Shown: piece by piece, positions 56,439-64,000 of the stretch | How the letters are laid out: every line of letters starts with the position of its first letter | Numbering within the stretch: position 1 is the first letter of the stretch | Assembly (NCBI RefSeq): GCF_003478445.1 | Contig: NZ_QUET01000001.1 | Coordinates: forward strand, 62,001-126,000 | Length of the DNA: 64,000 bases | Source of the DNA: Roseburia sp. AM59-24XD | GTDB lineage: Bacteria; Bacillota; Clostridia; Lachnospirales; Lachnospiraceae | Direction of reading: 5' to 3' | Notes under the pieces: generated by a model | Told to the model about the DNA's origin: nothing | Databases searched by the model: none | What the model saw: the letters and a program-made list of their open reading frames with translations, nothing else | Position numbers and translations under genes: made by a program

Positions 56439-57206
56439 ATGAGCAGAAAAATCTATATTATTATTGCGATGGTGTTTACGGTAGTGTTGTCTGTAAGCAC
56501 CTTCTTTATTATCCGTAATCACATTGACTCTGCCAAGCAGAATGAAGTCTATGATAACCTTGCGGAGATTGTGGAGGACGAGCCGCCAAAGGAAAATGAG
56601 GGCGTGACGTTTTCGGAAGATAAGGACTATCTTGCGGAATATTTTGAACTTTATCGGCAGAATGAGGATATGGTGGGTTGGATAAAGGTTGAGGATACCA
56701 ATATCAACTATCCGGTCGTGCAGTCTGTAAATGAGCCGAACTTCTACCTGAAGCACAAGTTTGATAAGACCTATTCCGCTTATGGCTGTCCATATGTGCA
56801 GGAAAATTGTGATGTGCAGAAACCTTCAGATAACATCATTATTTACGGACACCACATGAATGACGGTTCGATGTTTACGGGACTGATGAAGTACAGAAAC
56901 AAGAGCTTTTGGGAAGGTCATAAGACGGTTACCTTTGATACACTGACGGATAGACACCAGTATGAAGTGATTGCAGTCTTTAAGACGGTTGTTTATACAA
57001 ACAGCTCTGACAGCTTTAAGTATTATGAGTTTACGGACGCAGAAAATGTGGCAGAGTTTGATGCGTATGTTGCCAAGTGCAAGGAACTTTCTCTGTATGA
57101 TACCGGAGTATCGGCAGAGTATGGCGACAAGCTGATTTCTCTTTCTACTTGTGAATATTCAAGAAACAATGGCAGGCTTGTTGTTGTCGCTAAGAGAGTG
57201 GATTAA
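56439..57206 (+). CDS. srtB: Class B sortase
   Basis: 255-residue membrane-anchored cysteine transpeptidase. N-terminal signal anchor (about 3-28), then the sortase fold with IIYGHHMNDGSMF (catalytic His), LSTCEYS (catalytic Cys near 235) and NNGRLVVVAKR (catalytic Arg). It probably attaches the element's own adhesin (sorting signal TPKTG) to the wall. It sits in the secretion operon between the DUF6075-like and CwlT-like genes. Confidence 0.9.
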   Translation: MSRKIYIIIAMVFTVVLSVSTFFIIRNHIDSAKQNEVYDNLAEIVEDEPPKENEGVTFSEDKDYLAEYFELYRQNEDMVGWIKVEDTNINYPVVQSVNEPNFYLKHKFDKTYSAYGCPYVQENCDVQKPSDNIIIYGHHMNDGSMFTGLMKYRNKSFWEGHKTVTFDTLTDRHQYEVIAVFKTVVYTNSSDSFKYYEFTDAENVAEFDAYVAKCKELSLYDTGVSAEYGDKLISLSTCEYSRNNGRLVVVAKRVD

Positions 57207-57245
57207 ACCCCACTCTCTATTATTTTTCGAGAAAGGAGGAAACCG

Positions 57246-58949
57246 ATGGCTGATATAAAAACAAGAGATACAAGCAAAGGTACAATCAAGACCATAAATA
57301 AGGCAGCAGTTGCCACGGAGCGAATGAAGAAAGCCTATGTGATGACGAAAGATAAGGCAGAACATTCCACCAATGCTTCGGAAAATTCCGCAGAGGAATA
57401 TGCTTCCGATAAAATCGAAGCGGCAACGGATAGGGCTGTTCACGAAACTGCATACCGTGCGGATAAAGTCGGCAGATGGGGTGTGCGTGAAACAAGGCAG
57501 AATTATCAGAAAGCCAAAACGGGGATTGAGAATTTTAAGACCAAGCGTGCAGAGAAGCAGCTTCAAAAACAATCGGTCAATCCTGTCGGAAAACAGAGTA
57601 TCCGAACTCTGGAACATACGGAGAAAACAATTAAGCAGTCTGCAAGGTCGGCAGGAAATACGACAGTCAAGACCGTATCGAAAGGTGCAACCAATACTGT
57701 TCAAAGGTCGGTCAAGACCGCAGAACAAACGGCAAAGACTTCTATTAAGACAACAAAAGAAGCTGCCATTATAGCACAGAAAACAGCAAAAACAACAGCC
57801 AAAGCAACACAGAAAGCGGCTCAGACGGCAAAGAAAGCGGCGAAAGCCACAGCAGATACCGTTAAAGCCACAGCGAAAGCTACTGTTGCGACAGTCAAAG
57901 CGATTATTGCAGGGACAAAAGCACTTGTAGCAGCAATCGCCGCAGGCGGTTGGATAGCGGTTCTGATTATTATGATTGTCGTGCTGTTTGGTGCTGCCGT
58001 AGCAATGTTTGGAGGAGGAAGTGACAGTAATTCCTATACTCCGGTAAGTGCAGAGGTAGAAGCCTATGAACCCATCATACAGAAGTATGCCAAAGAGTAC
58101 GGCATTCCTGAGTATGTAGAACTTATCAAGGCGGTTATGATGCAGGAAAGCGGTGGCAGAGGACTTGACCCTATGCAGGCAGCAGAGGGAAGTTTCAATA
58201 CAAGGTATCCGCACGAACCTAATGGAATTAAAGACCCTGAATATTCTATCCAGTGTGGAGTTCAGGAATTGAAAGCGGCTCTTACTTCGGCAGAAGTGGA
58301 AAGTCCGATAGATATGGAGCATATCAAACTTGCCTTGCAAGGCTACAACTTCGGTAATGGGTATATTTCTTGGGCAAAAACAAAGTATGGCGGTTATTCT
58401 TATGCCAATGCAGTGGAGTTTTCCACTCAGCAGGCACAAAGGCTTGGTTGGGACAGTTATGGAGATACCCAATATCCGGCTCACGTTCTGAGATACTATC
58501 CGTATGGGCGAGCCTTTACTGCCGGAGGTAATCAGGCGATTGTTGAGGTTGCCTTGACACAGCTAGGCAATCAGGGCGGACAACCTTACTGGAGCTGGTA
58601 CGGCTTTAATAGTCGAGTGGAATGGTGTGCCTGCTTCGTATCTTGGTGTGCTGACCAATGCGGGTATATTGAAAGCGGACTTGTTCCGAAATTTGCAGGT
58701 TGCGTGGATGGTGCAAACTGGTTTAAGTCAAATGGAAAATGGCAAGACCGCACTTATGAACCAAAGGTAGGAGATATTATCTTCTTTGATTGGGAAGGCG
58801 ACGGTACAACAGACCACGTTGGTATCGTAGAGAAGTGTGAGAATGGCACAGTTTATACCGTAGAGGGCAACTCAGGCGACGCCTGCAAGCAAAGACAGTA
58901 CGCAGTCGGAAGCAGCAATATCTATGGATACGGTATTCCGGCATATTAA
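57246..58949 (+). CDS. CwlT-like bifunctional wall hydrolase (lysozyme + CHAP)
   Basis: 567 residues. The N-terminal 225 residues are Ala/Lys/Thr-rich helical repeats ([20 protein letters not shown]) likely cytoplasmic or membrane-associated; one membrane helix at about 235-258. The outside part has a lysozyme-like transglycosylase domain (about 275-410: [20 protein letters not shown], catalytic Glu in QES) and a CHAP amidase domain (about 430-567: [17 protein letters not shown] with catalytic Cys, DHVGIVEK with His). This VirB1/CwlT-type enzyme opens peptidoglycan for the conjugation channel. GAAAGGAGG upstream. Confidence 0.88.
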   Translation: MADIKTRDTSKGTIKTINKAAVATERMKKAYVMTKDKAEHSTNASENSAEEYASDKIEAATDRAVHETAYRADKVGRWGVRETRQNYQKAKTGIENFKTKRAEKQLQKQSVNPVGKQSIRTLEHTEKTIKQSARSAGNTTVKTVSKGATNTVQRSVKTAEQTAKTSIKTTKEAAIIAQKTAKTTAKATQKAAQTAKKAAKATADTVKATAKATVATVKAIIAGTKALVAAIAAGGWIAVLIIMIVVLFGAAVAMFGGGSDSNSYTPVSAEVEAYEPIIQKYAKEYGIPEYVELIKAVMMQESGGRGLDPMQAAEGSFNTRYPHEPNGIKDPEYSIQCGVQELKAALTSAEVESPIDMEHIKLALQGYNFGNGYISWAKTKYGGYSYANAVEFSTQQAQRLGWDSYGDTQYPAHVLRYYPYGRAFTAGGNQAIVEVALTQLGNQGGQPYWSWYGFNSRVEWCACFVSWCADQCGYIESGLVPKFAGCVDGANWFKSNGKWQDRTYEPKVGDIIFFDWEGDGTTDHVGIVEKCENGTVYTVEGNSGDACKQRQYAVGSSNIYGYGIPAY

Positions 58950-58952
58950 AAA

Positions 58953-59006
58953 TTCCAGACGGTGTCTGGAAAATTGAAAAGATGGCTGCTCAGTTGAGTA
59001 GCCATC
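58953..59006. terminator. Two terminator hairpins between convergent genes
   Basis: TTCCAGAC (58953-58960) with GTCTGGAA (58964-58971), then GATGGCTGCTC (58981-58991) with GAGTAGCCATC (58996-59006). The second is followed by TTTT on the minus strand, so it suits the minus-strand gene; the first ends the CwlT-like gene's transcript. Confidence 0.7.
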
Positions 59007-59013
59007 GGGTACA

Positions 59014-59466
59014 TTATGAGAAATCAGTTGTTTCTCTGTTATTCAGGAAAATATGGTGTGTGTGATAAGTGAAGCTGAAAAGCATATCGGCATTTTCTTT
59101 ACTGCCGTCTAAAAAGGAAATATCATCGGCAAGGATAAAAAGAATTGCTAACAGCTTCTTGATATATCCAGTGTAGCAGGCATAATCTACATAGATGTTG
59201 GCGATATATCCCTCGGCAAATTCTATCAGGTCAGCGTCAATTTCAAAGCTATTGGATAGTTCGTAAACGGTTTTGATAAATTTATCCTTGTCAGCAATTC
59301 GCTCTTTACTTGGAACACTTCTGCGGTTCTTCTGTATAAATTTTAAAAAATCATCAGCTTCCGTAAAGTCGGGAGTGACTGAGCTGTCAGTTCCCAAATC
59401 TGTTTTGTAATCCTCAAATTTCTCTTTTTCAAACCGATTACTGAATATTATCTTTTGTTCGTCCAT
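59014..59466 (-). CDS. Hypothetical acidic protein
   Basis: Not recognised. 150 residues, acidic, mostly helical, no signal or membrane segment (DEQKIIFSNRFEKEKFEDYK, FIKTVYELSNSFEIDADLIEFAEG, KLLAILFILADDISFLDGSK). The only minus-strand gene in the element, divergent from an XRE regulator at 59692, a layout typical of a regulator and its target. Start ATG 59466 with AGGGG upstream. Confidence 0.6.
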   Translation of the reverse strand: MDEQKIIFSNRFEKEKFEDYKTDLGTDSSVTPDFTEADDFLKFIQKNRRSVPSKERIADKDKFIKTVYELSNSFEIDADLIEFAEGYIANIYVDYACYTGYIKKLLAILFILADDISFLDGSKENADMLFSFTYHTHHIFLNNRETTDFS

Positions 59467-59595
59467 TCCTTTTACCCCTAAGTTTATTCTATGGAGATTG
59501 TTTAACTTGGCTCTTGGGTTGTGATTTGTCTTTCGCCATTAACAATCGTGAATTACTACTTTTATAGTATAACATAAAAATAGTTGTGAATCATC

Positions 59596-59662
59596 ACTAA
59601 TAGTTGGCTTGACTTCCTTTGGGTGCGTGTGATTTGAAATCGACTTAACCTATACTATTAGT
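59596..59662. promoter_or_regulatory. Inverted ACTAATAGT pair in the divergent regulator promoter region
   Basis: ACTAATAGT (59596-59604) and its inverse ACTATTAGT (59654-59662) lie 49 bases apart in the 225-base gap between the acidic protein gene and the XRE gene. The gap also has GTGAAT-type half-repeats near 59550 and 59585. Likely operators of the XRE protein (inference). Confidence 0.4.
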
Positions 59663-59691
59663 TATGGAAACACACTAAGGGAGGTGATGTG

Positions 59692-60027
59692 ATGAAGCTC
59701 GATACAATCGGCAAGAATATAAGAAAGTTCCGACTTGCGAGAAAATTACGCCAAGAAGATTTGGCTGAGAAAACAGATTTGACAACAAATTATATTGGTA
59801 TGGTTGAGCGTGGAGAGAAAATTCCGTCACTCGAAACTTTCATAAAGATAGTAAATGCTTTAGGTGTATCATCGGATATGGTTCTTACAGATGTTCTGGA
59901 AACGGGATATACAGTCAAGAACTCAATGCTGAATGAGAAGCTTGAAAAACTTGCTCCTGAAGATAGAAACAGAATTTATGAAGTCATAGATACACTTGTG
60001 AAGCAGTCAAAGCAAATACTTCCATAA
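59692..60027 (+). CDS. XRE-family transcriptional regulator
   Basis: 111 residues. Cro/C1 helix-turn-helix at about 5-62: IGKNIRKFRLARKLRQEDLAEKTDLTTNYIGMVERGEKIPSLETF with recognition helix TTNYIGMVERG. A short C-terminal helix (EKLAPEDRNRIYEVIDTLVKQ) probably dimerises. ATG 59692 is 7 bases after GGGAGG; a GTG three bases earlier is possible. Probably represses itself and the divergent gene; a link to BREX control is possible. Confidence 0.85.
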   Translation: MKLDTIGKNIRKFRLARKLRQEDLAEKTDLTTNYIGMVERGEKIPSLETFIKIVNALGVSSDMVLTDVLETGYTVKNSMLNEKLEKLAPEDRNRIYEVIDTLVKQSKQILP

Positions 60028-60036
60028 AACACAGAA

Positions 60037-60067
60037 GTTCGTCCTAATCGACGAGCTTTCTTTTTTT
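60037..60067 (+). terminator. Intrinsic terminator after the XRE gene
   Basis: GTTCGTC (60037-60043) pairs with GACGAGC (60050-60056, one G-U), followed by TTTCTTTTTTT. Confidence 0.75.
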
Positions 60068-60086
60068 GCTTTGAATCACTTTACTG

Positions 60087-60114
60087 TTAGGTGTCAGTAA
60101 TAAATGACACCTAA
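60087..60114. promoter_or_regulatory. Perfect palindrome upstream of the BREX regulator
   Basis: TTAGGTGTCA (60087-60096) and TGACACCTAA (60105-60114) form a perfect ten-base inverted repeat with an eight-base spacer. No T run follows, so an operator is more likely than a terminator. It lies 33 bases before the -35 of the promoter below. Confidence 0.5.
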
Positions 60115-60146
60115 TCAATGACGAGTTGCGAATAAACGTCCATATA

Positions 60147-60175
60147 TTGAAAAAATAGATTATTTATGGTATGAT
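60147..60175 (+). promoter_or_regulatory. Promoter of the regulator-BREX operon
   Basis: TTGAAA (60147-60152), 17-base spacer, TATGAT (60170-60175) with TGG just before it (extended -10). The first gene starts at 60230. Confidence 0.7.
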
Positions 60176-60229
60176 GTTAATCGAGTAACTGTAACCAGAA
60201 GAAGCGGAGAATACAAAGGAGAGTTACAG

Positions 60230-60436
60230 ATGAGAATAAGCTATAATAAACTTCAAAAACTTATGATTGATAATCAGATGAAAAGACAGGATTTAATGCG
60301 TGCAGCAGAGATTTCATCATCTGTTGCGACGAAATTGAATAAGAACGAAACAGTATCTCTTGATGTCCTTATGAGAATTTGTAAAGTGTTCCATTGCGAT
60401 ATTGGAGATATATGTGAAGTTATATTGGACGAATAG
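60230..60436 (+). CDS. Small XRE regulator leading the BREX operon
   Basis: 68 residues, essentially one Cro/C1 helix-turn-helix (ISYNKLQKLMIDNQMKRQDL, ISSSVATKLNKNETVSLDVL, CKVFHCDIGDICEVILDE). Proteins this size of the YozG/DUF-HTH_26 type are common regulators. It is transcribed with brxA 72 bases downstream and probably controls the BREX operon. AAAGGAG upstream of the ATG. Confidence 0.82.
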   Translation: MRISYNKLQKLMIDNQMKRQDLMRAAEISSSVATKLNKNETVSLDVLMRICKVFHCDIGDICEVILDE

Positions 60437-60468
60437 AAGGAACATTGTTTCCAGTCAAAAATAAAACG

Positions 60469-60490
60469 GGATATTAAAGATTTAATGTCC
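60469..60490 (+). other. Hairpin between regulator and brxA
   Basis: GGATATTAAA (60469-60478) can pair with TTTAATGTCC (60481-60490), with one G-U and a small loop. There is no T run after it. It could modulate brxA translation or reduce read-through. Confidence 0.35.
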
Positions 60491-60508
60491 ATCAAAAGGA
60501 TGAATTAG

Positions 60509-61111
60509 ATGGTAGAAGAAACATATAGTGCAGGATTGATTTCCCAATCATTCTGGTTTGTTGAAATGAAGAAGGTCATCAAACTGATTGATGATGGAAA
60601 GTCTGAAGAAGAAATTAAAAAAATGTGTATAGAAGAAAATCTTTTTGGTGCGGCAAAAGAGTATCGAGCCAAAAGGATATATGGATACATTTGGAACAGA
60701 GCCAAAAGACTGGATAAGACACTGATTGACTTGTTTTGTACTTCTGACTTGGCAACCCAGAAGGTAATCAATTTGATTGCCGTTCTCAGGTCAGACCGAT
60801 TGTTCTTTGAATTTATGTTTGAAGTGTACCGTGAAAAAAACATACTTGGTATTCCAGTAATCGAAGACGCAGACGTAAATATTTTTTTCAAGAATAAAGA
60901 AATTCAAAGTGAAGATATTGCAGCTTGGACAGATGGTACAAAACGTAGGCTTCGCTCGATATATTTTAACTATTTGACAGATGCGAACCTTTTAACGGTT
61001 GTTGATAAGAAGAAAACAATAACGCCACCAATTCTTGATATTGCTTTAGAACGTTATCTTGAAGCGTGTGGAGAGCGTGTAATTATAAAAGCAATTACGG
61101 GGGTGGACTAA
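60509..61111 (+). CDS. brxA: BREX protein BrxA (DUF1819)
   Basis: 200 residues, all helical, with the DUF1819 pattern: YSAGLISQSFWFVEMKKVIKL near the start, ENLFGAAKEYRAKRIYGYIW, LFCTSDLATQKVINLIAVLR, TDANLLTVVDKKKTITPPIL and ALERYLEACGE at the end. BrxA is the first core protein of type 1 BREX defence and binds DNA in studied systems. ATG one base before brxB's, so the genes are tightly coupled. It starts the operon after the XRE regulator. Confidence 0.9.
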   Translation: MVEETYSAGLISQSFWFVEMKKVIKLIDDGKSEEEIKKMCIEENLFGAAKEYRAKRIYGYIWNRAKRLDKTLIDLFCTSDLATQKVINLIAVLRSDRLFFEFMFEVYREKNILGIPVIEDADVNIFFKNKEIQSEDIAAWTDGTKRRLRSIYFNYLTDANLLTVVDKKKTITPPILDIALERYLEACGERVIIKAITGVD

Positions 61112-61690
61112 ATGATGTCGCTTGACGAACGATTAGATAAAGCAGAAGAAATGATACAAAAACCCTCGTTTAGAGAGAACAAAGGGTTAGGTAATGAAGT
61201 CGGATACTATATCTTTGATTATCCGGCTGAAAAAGAATTGTATATCCGAGAGAGGATAGAATACATCAAGAAAAAAAGTGAAAACTCAGATGATGATTTC
61301 AAGGTTGTAGTGTTTGACCTTTATGACATTATGATTGACATTCTTATCAAAAAAGGATATTTAGAAAAGTGTTATCAGTTTGAAAAGACAAAAGGCTTTG
61401 AGAGAGTATCAAAATCCATCAGCAATATGTTGAGGATAACATCATCGGACAGTCTGATAGTGAATCATATCAGGGATAATACACCGGAGAAAGCAGTTGT
61501 GTTTATTACTGGTATTGGAAAGTGCTATCCGATATTGCGTTCACATACGGTACTGAATAATTTACATCAGGTCATAGATAATGTTCCGGTAGTGCTGTTT
61601 TATCCGGGCAATTATGACGGTCAGGAACTGGTGTTGTTTGGAGAGATAAAGGACGATAACTATTACAGAGCGTTCAAGCTCGTGGATTAA
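61112..61690 (+). CDS. brxB: BREX protein BrxB (DUF1788)
   Basis: 192 residues with DUF1788 features: SLDERLDKAEEMIQKPSFRE, GNEVGYYIFDYPAEKELYIRE, KVVVFDLYDIMIDILIKKGY, VVFITGIGKCYPILRSHTVLN, and VVLFYPGNYDGQELVLFGEI near the end. It is the second core BREX gene and its product is needed for phage exclusion; the precise role is not settled. Two ATG codons in a row begin the frame. Start immediately after brxA, 13 bases before brxC. Confidence 0.9.
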   Translation: MMSLDERLDKAEEMIQKPSFRENKGLGNEVGYYIFDYPAEKELYIRERIEYIKKKSENSDDDFKVVVFDLYDIMIDILIKKGYLEKCYQFEKTKGFERVSKSISNMLRITSSDSLIVNHIRDNTPEKAVVFITGIGKCYPILRSHTVLNNLHQVIDNVPVVLFYPGNYDGQELVLFGEIKDDNYYRAFKLVD

Positions 61691-61703
61691 GAGGAGAGGG
61701 AAT

Positions 61704-64000
61704 ATGATTATCAAGAATATGTTTTCAAAGCCTATTGACAGAGATATTAAAGGCGTAATCAAAGTTGGTCAGGATGACGATGCAAATATTAAGCAGGAGC
61801 TTGAAGAATATGTTGTGACAAGAGAACTTCAGAAGCATTTTTCTGATTTCTTTGCAAGCTACAAGAGAGGAATTACTGGAAATACAGACAAGATGGGCGT
61901 GTGGATTTCCGGCTTCTTTGGAAGTGGTAAATCTCACTTCCTGAAGATTTTATCCTATCTCCTTGAAAATAAAGAAGTTGGCGGTAAGAAAGCGATTGAT
62001 TACTTCGTAGATGATAATAAAATTTCTGACCAGATGGTACTTGCAGATATGAAACTGGCAGGCACGATTCCGACGGATGTTGTCCTTTTCAATATTGACT
62101 CTAAAAGCGAAGTGAATGGCAAACAGTCTAAGGTTGCTATTGTTTCCGTATTGCAGAATGTGTTCAATGAAATGCAGGGATTTAGTGGCTCTAATCCGTT
62201 CCTTGCAGATTTGGAACGCAAATTGACAGAAGAAGGAAAGTACAATTTATTCAAAGAAAAATTTGAAGATAGCTTTGGTTCTGCTTGGGAGGAATCACGT
62301 AGCGACTTTGATTTCATTCAGGACGATGTGGTAGAAGTCCTTGATGAGATTGGATTTATGAGCATAGAAGCCGGTAGAAACTGGTGTGAGAAAGCTACTG
62401 GAGAATATACATATAAGGTTGAGGATTTCGCCAGACTTGTTAAGAAATATCTTGATAAAAAAGAAAGCAATCATCATATTGTATTCCTGATTGATGAGAT
62501 TGGACAGTACATAGGCGATGATTCCAAACTGATGCTGAATCTTCAGACCGTAACAGAAGATTTGGGTACTGCTTGCGGCGGTAAGGCTTGGATTATCGTA
62601 ACAAGTCAGCAGGATATTGATTCGATTACAAAAACAAAAGGAAATGACTTCTCAAAGATTCAGGGACGTTTTGATACCAGACTTTCTCTTTCATCAGCTA
62701 ATGTTGATGAGGTTATCAAAAAGAGAATCCTTGAAAAGAACGAAGCAGGAAAACAGACACTTACACTGCTTTACGATGATAAGGCGACAGTCATCAAAAA
62801 CCTCATTCTGTTTAACGATGGAGTTGAAAAGAAATTATATTCAGACAGAGAAAATTTTGCGGACATCTATCCGTTTATTCCATATCAGTTTAATTTACTT
62901 GGAAGTGTGCTGACTTCCATTCGTACTCACGGAGCATCTGGCAAGCATCTGGCAGAAGGCGAGCGTTCTATGCTTGCATTGTTTAAAGAATCTGCCGTAA
63001 AAGTTATGAATGATGAGCCGGGAACGATTGTGCCATTTAATATGTTCTATGACGCCCTTGAGCAATTCCTTGACCATTCTCATAAGGGTGTTATTTCCCG
63101 TGCCTTAGATAATGAGTATCTGAATCCAAATCACGAAAAAGAATGTTTTGATGTTAATGTACTGAAAACACTCTTTATGATTAAGTACGTTAAGGAAATC
63201 AAAGCAAATATTGAGAATATCACAAGTCTTATGGTATCGAATGTAAATGATGACCGTATGGCACTTGCACAGCAGGTAGAGGACGCTTTAAAACGCCTTG
63301 TTCGTCAGACGTTGGTTCAGAAGAACGGGGATATTTATGTATTCCTGACAGATGAGGAGCAGGAAATCAACAGAGCGATTGAATCACAGAACGTGGATTC
63401 CGGAGAAGTCATTGCAAAGGTATCTGAGATGATTTTTGATGGTCTTTACGATGAAAAGAAGTATCGCTATCCGGCATTCAACGGAAGATATGCGTTTGCT
63501 TTTAATCAGGTTGTTGATGATAAACCATATAAGGCAAATCAGAATAATGATATAACATTGAAAATTCTTACTCCGAACAGCGATGAGCGAGCAGATGAAA
63601 CGACAATGAGAATTCTGTCTGGTCAGTCAAGTTGCGTACTTGTAGTATTGCCTGACGACAGAACATTTCTTGATGAAATCCGTTCTGCTTTGCAGATAGA
63701 AAAATTTATCCGCTTTGATGCTACAAATGCAGTTACACAGTTTGAAAGCATTAAGGAAGCTAAGAAAGTGGAAATGCGTGAGAGAAACGGTGCTGCAAAA
63801 CTGTTCCTTTCAGAAAGCTTGAAGAATGCAGAAATCTATGTGAATGGCGATAAAATTCAGAGCGGAGCAAAGGAAATTGCATCCAAGATAAATGAAGCAC
63901 TCGGCAAGTTGGTTTCAACTGTTTATCATAAGTTGTCTTATATTGATGCGGCAATGAGTGAGTCGGATATTCGCACATTATTTAAGAATAATGGACAGCA
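61704..64000 (+). CDS. brxC: BREX protein BrxC (ATPase), runs off the window
   Basis: Large AAA-type ATPase of type 1 BREX; the family is about 1200 residues, and the first 765 codons are open here with no stop. Walker A GFFGSGKS at residues 70-77 and Walker B HHIVFLIDEIGQYIG with Asp264-Glu265 are intact. NMFSKPIDRDIKGVIKVGQ at the start and FYPFIPYQFNLL-like DIYPFIPYQFNLL around 390 are family marks. ATG 61704 follows GAGGAGAGGG. pglX methylase, pglZ and brxL are expected to follow beyond 64000. Confidence 0.92.
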   Translation, partial: MIIKNMFSKPIDRDIKGVIKVGQDDDANIKQELEEYVVTRELQKHFSDFFASYKRGITGNTDKMGVWISGFFGSGKSHFLKILSYLLENKEVGGKKAIDYFVDDNKISDQMVLADMKLAGTIPTDVVLFNIDSKSEVNGKQSKVAIVSVLQNVFNEMQGFSGSNPFLADLERKLTEEGKYNLFKEKFEDSFGSAWEESRSDFDFIQDDVVEVLDEIGFMSIEAGRNWCEKATGEYTYKVEDFARLVKKYLDKKESNHHIVFLIDEIGQYIGDDSKLMLNLQTVTEDLGTACGGKAWIIVTSQQDIDSITKTKGNDFSKIQGRFDTRLSLSSANVDEVIKKRILEKNEAGKQTLTLLYDDKATVIKNLILFNDGVEKKLYSDRENFADIYPFIPYQFNLLGSVLTSIRTHGASGKHLAEGERSMLALFKESAVKVMNDEPGTIVPFNMFYDALEQFLDHSHKGVISRALDNEYLNPNHEKECFDVNVLKTLFMIKYVKEIKANIENITSLMVSNVNDDRMALAQQVEDALKRLVRQTLVQKNGDIYVFLTDEEQEINRAIESQNVDSGEVIAKVSEMIFDGLYDEKKYRYPAFNGRYAFAFNQVVDDKPYKANQNNDITLKILTPNSDERADETTMRILSGQSSCVLVVLPDDRTFLDEIRSALQIEKFIRFDATNAVTQFESIKEAKKVEMRERNGAAKLFLSESLKNAEIYVNGDKIQSGAKEIASKINEALGKLVSTVYHKLSYIDAAMSESDIRTLFKNNGQ

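Noticed and set aside
57159..58484. 441-codon open frame on the minus strand over the CwlT-like gene
   Set aside because: Cys/Arg/Phe-rich product with no ribosome site; it is the complement of the Ala/Lys-rich repeats of the plus-strand gene.
1..64000. CRISPR array, tRNA or rRNA genes
   Set aside because: No regularly spaced repeats with unique spacers, and no cloverleaf or rRNA-like sequence was recognised.

Overview
The window looks like a gut Lachnospiraceae (Clostridia) chromosome carrying the first ~39 kb of an integrative conjugative element (ICE). Evidence for the host is the style of the housekeeping genes: DUF1015-YesL-glgB operon, MetH lacking its reactivation domain, fused FolB-FolK, GGDEF protein with a LacI-type sensor, strong AGGAGG ribosome sites and GAG/AAG-rich codons. 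The genus cannot be fixed from sequence alone.

1-24.8 kb is ordinary chromosome: a nitrate/taurine/thiamine-type ABC importer pair, a small acidic lipoprotein, a GNAT acetyltransferase, DUF1015-yesL-glgB-mscS, a CorA-like channel converging on a purine nucleoside phosphorylase/amidohydrolase salvage pair, a sugar-sensor GGDEF protein, an ABC-F ATPase, metH, a glycosyltransferase, folBK, a DUF5050 membrane protein divergent from a sialate O-acetylesterase, then greA-lysS.

From about 24.8 kb composition and codon use change inside the 3' end of lysS, which carries an extra tRNA-binding domain. I infer that this is the left end of the ICE. Then come cargo genes (four-helix membrane protein, peptidase-E-like, ClbS-like, zinc-ribbon repeat protein with a possible nuclease tail), a 450-base structured non-coding stretch, parA-parB, a 1416-residue Cna-B surface adhesin, a giant methylase-helicase gene with tnpV overprinted in another frame, toprim primase, DUF3846, DUF3789, mobC, relaxase, PcfB, ArdC-like protein, VirD4, pilin-like, VirB6, PrgI, VirB4, sortase B and a CwlT-like hydrolase. 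Together these form relaxosome, coupling protein and type IV secretion machinery with wall-remodelling enzyme and surface adhesin. A nucleotidyltransferase with its own promoter and terminator interrupts the secretion operon.

The right end (59.0-64.0 kb) holds two XRE regulators and the start of a type 1 BREX phage-defence operon (brxA, brxB, brxC, the last running off the window). The integrase and the right end of the element are not in view.

Four genes (mscS, purine nucleoside phosphorylase, the methylase-helicase, virB4) are broken by single-base indels, almost all in short G/C runs. These may be sequencing errors rather than true pseudogenes.
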